A stretch of 64,000 nt of DNA from SKZT01 sp964478625. Lineage in GTDB: Bacteria; Desulfobacterota; Desulfobacteria; Desulfobacterales; SKZT01. Location: NCBI GenBank assembly GCA_964478625.1, contig CAYZJH010000008.1, positions 1 through 64,000 on the forward strand, in the 5' to 3' direction. The position numbers and the translations under genes are program-made. The first letter of the stretch is position 1, and every line of letters starts with the position of its first letter. Positions 63,590-64,000 of this stretch are shown here, piece by piece. Under the pieces are notes generated by a model. It made no database searches. It worked only from the letters and a program-made list of their open reading frames with translations, and was not told the origin of the DNA.

Positions 63590-64000
63590 GATAGCTTTGG
63601 CCGGTAATCCGAATTCCGGCAAGACTACCATATTTAACAGTATCACCGGGACCCGCCAGAAAGTTGGAAATTGGCCTGGAGTGACTGTTGAGAAAAAAGA
63701 AGGTTCGATTTATAAATTTGGTTATCATCTTAAAATCATTGACCTTCCAGGCACCTATAGCCTGACGCCATTTTCCATTGAAGAAATTGTCGCCAGAAAT
63801 TTTGTTCTTGAAGAACATCCTGATGTCGTCATTGTTATCATTGACGCTTCCAATCTCGAAAGAAGCCTCTACCTTGCCACGCAAATCCGTGAACTTGACT
63901 GTAAGGTCATATTTGCTTTGAACATGCAGGATGTTGCCCGTTCCAGGGGAATAAAAATAGACGCTGACAAATTGTCTCAGCTTCTGGATATTCCGGTGGT
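63570..64000 (+). CDS. feoB: Ferrous iron transporter FeoB (N-terminal part, cut by window end)
   Basis: Starts at the ATG 63570 (AGGA 9 bases upstream), inside the 3' end of feoA. 143 codons are visible, all in the G domain: G1 'AGNPNSGKTT', switch region 'VGNWPGVTVEKKEG', G3 'DLPGTYSL' and G4 'NMQD'. The membrane part lies beyond the window. It is the main ferrous iron importer of anaerobes. Confidence 0.95.
   Translation, partial: MGPKQIRIALAGNPNSGKTTIFNSITGTRQKVGNWPGVTVEKKEGSIYKFGYHLKIIDLPGTYSLTPFSIEEIVARNFVLEEHPDVVIVIIDASNLERSLYLATQIRELDCKVIFALNMQDVARSRGIKIDADKLSQLLDIPV

Noticed and set aside
1..64000. CRISPR array, tRNA/rRNA gene, insertion sequence, prophage or integrase
   Set aside because: No regular short repeats, no cloverleaf-like sequence noticed, and no transposase, integrase or phage gene among the proteins. 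This was by eye; tRNAscan-SE and a repeat finder would be needed to be sure.

Overview
The window (64 kb, AT-leaning) looks like chromosomal DNA of a Gram-negative anaerobe of the Desulfobacterota (sulfate-reducer type, probably Desulfobacterales). This is an inference from gene content. The evidence is a stand-alone desulforedoxin-like protein, a 2[4Fe-4S] ferredoxin, a rubrerythrin-like diiron protein, LptD and Kdo8N-type LPS genes (an outer membrane), beta-oxidation genes, a Feo iron system and many two-component proteins. I see no tRNA, rRNA, CRISPR array, insertion sequence or phage gene. The gene order looks like stable core DNA with lineage-specific additions.

Layout. 1-12.7 kb is a signalling region. 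It holds the tail of an NtrB-like kinase and its NtrC-type regulator, then a large PAS kinase with a threefold N-terminal repeat (convergent), then archease-rtcB. A minus-strand operon follows: alpha/beta hydrolase, receiver-kinase hybrid, CheY-like regulator, small protein and a GspE/PilB-like protein with eroded ATPase motifs. Last is a kinase-like protein with an eroded ATPase domain. 12.7-24.5 kb is housekeeping: ftsK, rnj, plsC, ogt, ferredoxin, a fused cysteine synthase/CysRS-like gene, tmk, a YhaM-like exonuclease and a solo ACP. 24.5-33.6 kb is a minus-strand lipid/acyl-CoA block: phasin-like, ABC1/UbiB kinase, fadI, fadJ, a tandem DUF1566 protein and an ADP-forming acyl-CoA synthetase fused to a GNAT domain. 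33.8-42.9 kb is mixed: response regulators, a GNAT protein and a polysaccharide deacetylase, an AsmA-like protein, a lipoprotein, desulforedoxin, an MFS transporter and an isochorismatase-like hydrolase. 42.9-57.8 kb is a long minus-strand envelope/translation run: lptD, a specialised NusG paralogue, HU, holB, ricT, metG, a transpeptidase, kdnA, kdnB and a 1264-residue GlmS-like protein. 57.9-64 kb holds surE, a decayed gene, a rubrerythrin-like gene, a thiolase, a MEMO/AmmeMemoRadiSam B gene, an FmdB-type zinc ribbon and an iron operon (Fur-FeoA fusion, feoA, feoB cut by the window end).

The observations I would follow first are these: (1) the kdnA-kdnB-giant GlmS-like operon, where the presumed catalytic Cys lies at residue 56 rather than at the N-terminus; (2) the cysteine synthase/cysteinyl-tRNA-synthetase-like fusion that lacks good HIGH and KMSKS motifs; (3) the GspE/PilB-like pseudo-ATPase inside a two-component operon; (4) the Fur-FeoA fusion at the head of a feo operon; (5) the three-copy sensor module in the large histidine kinase. 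None was tested by database search; all are sequence-reading inferences.
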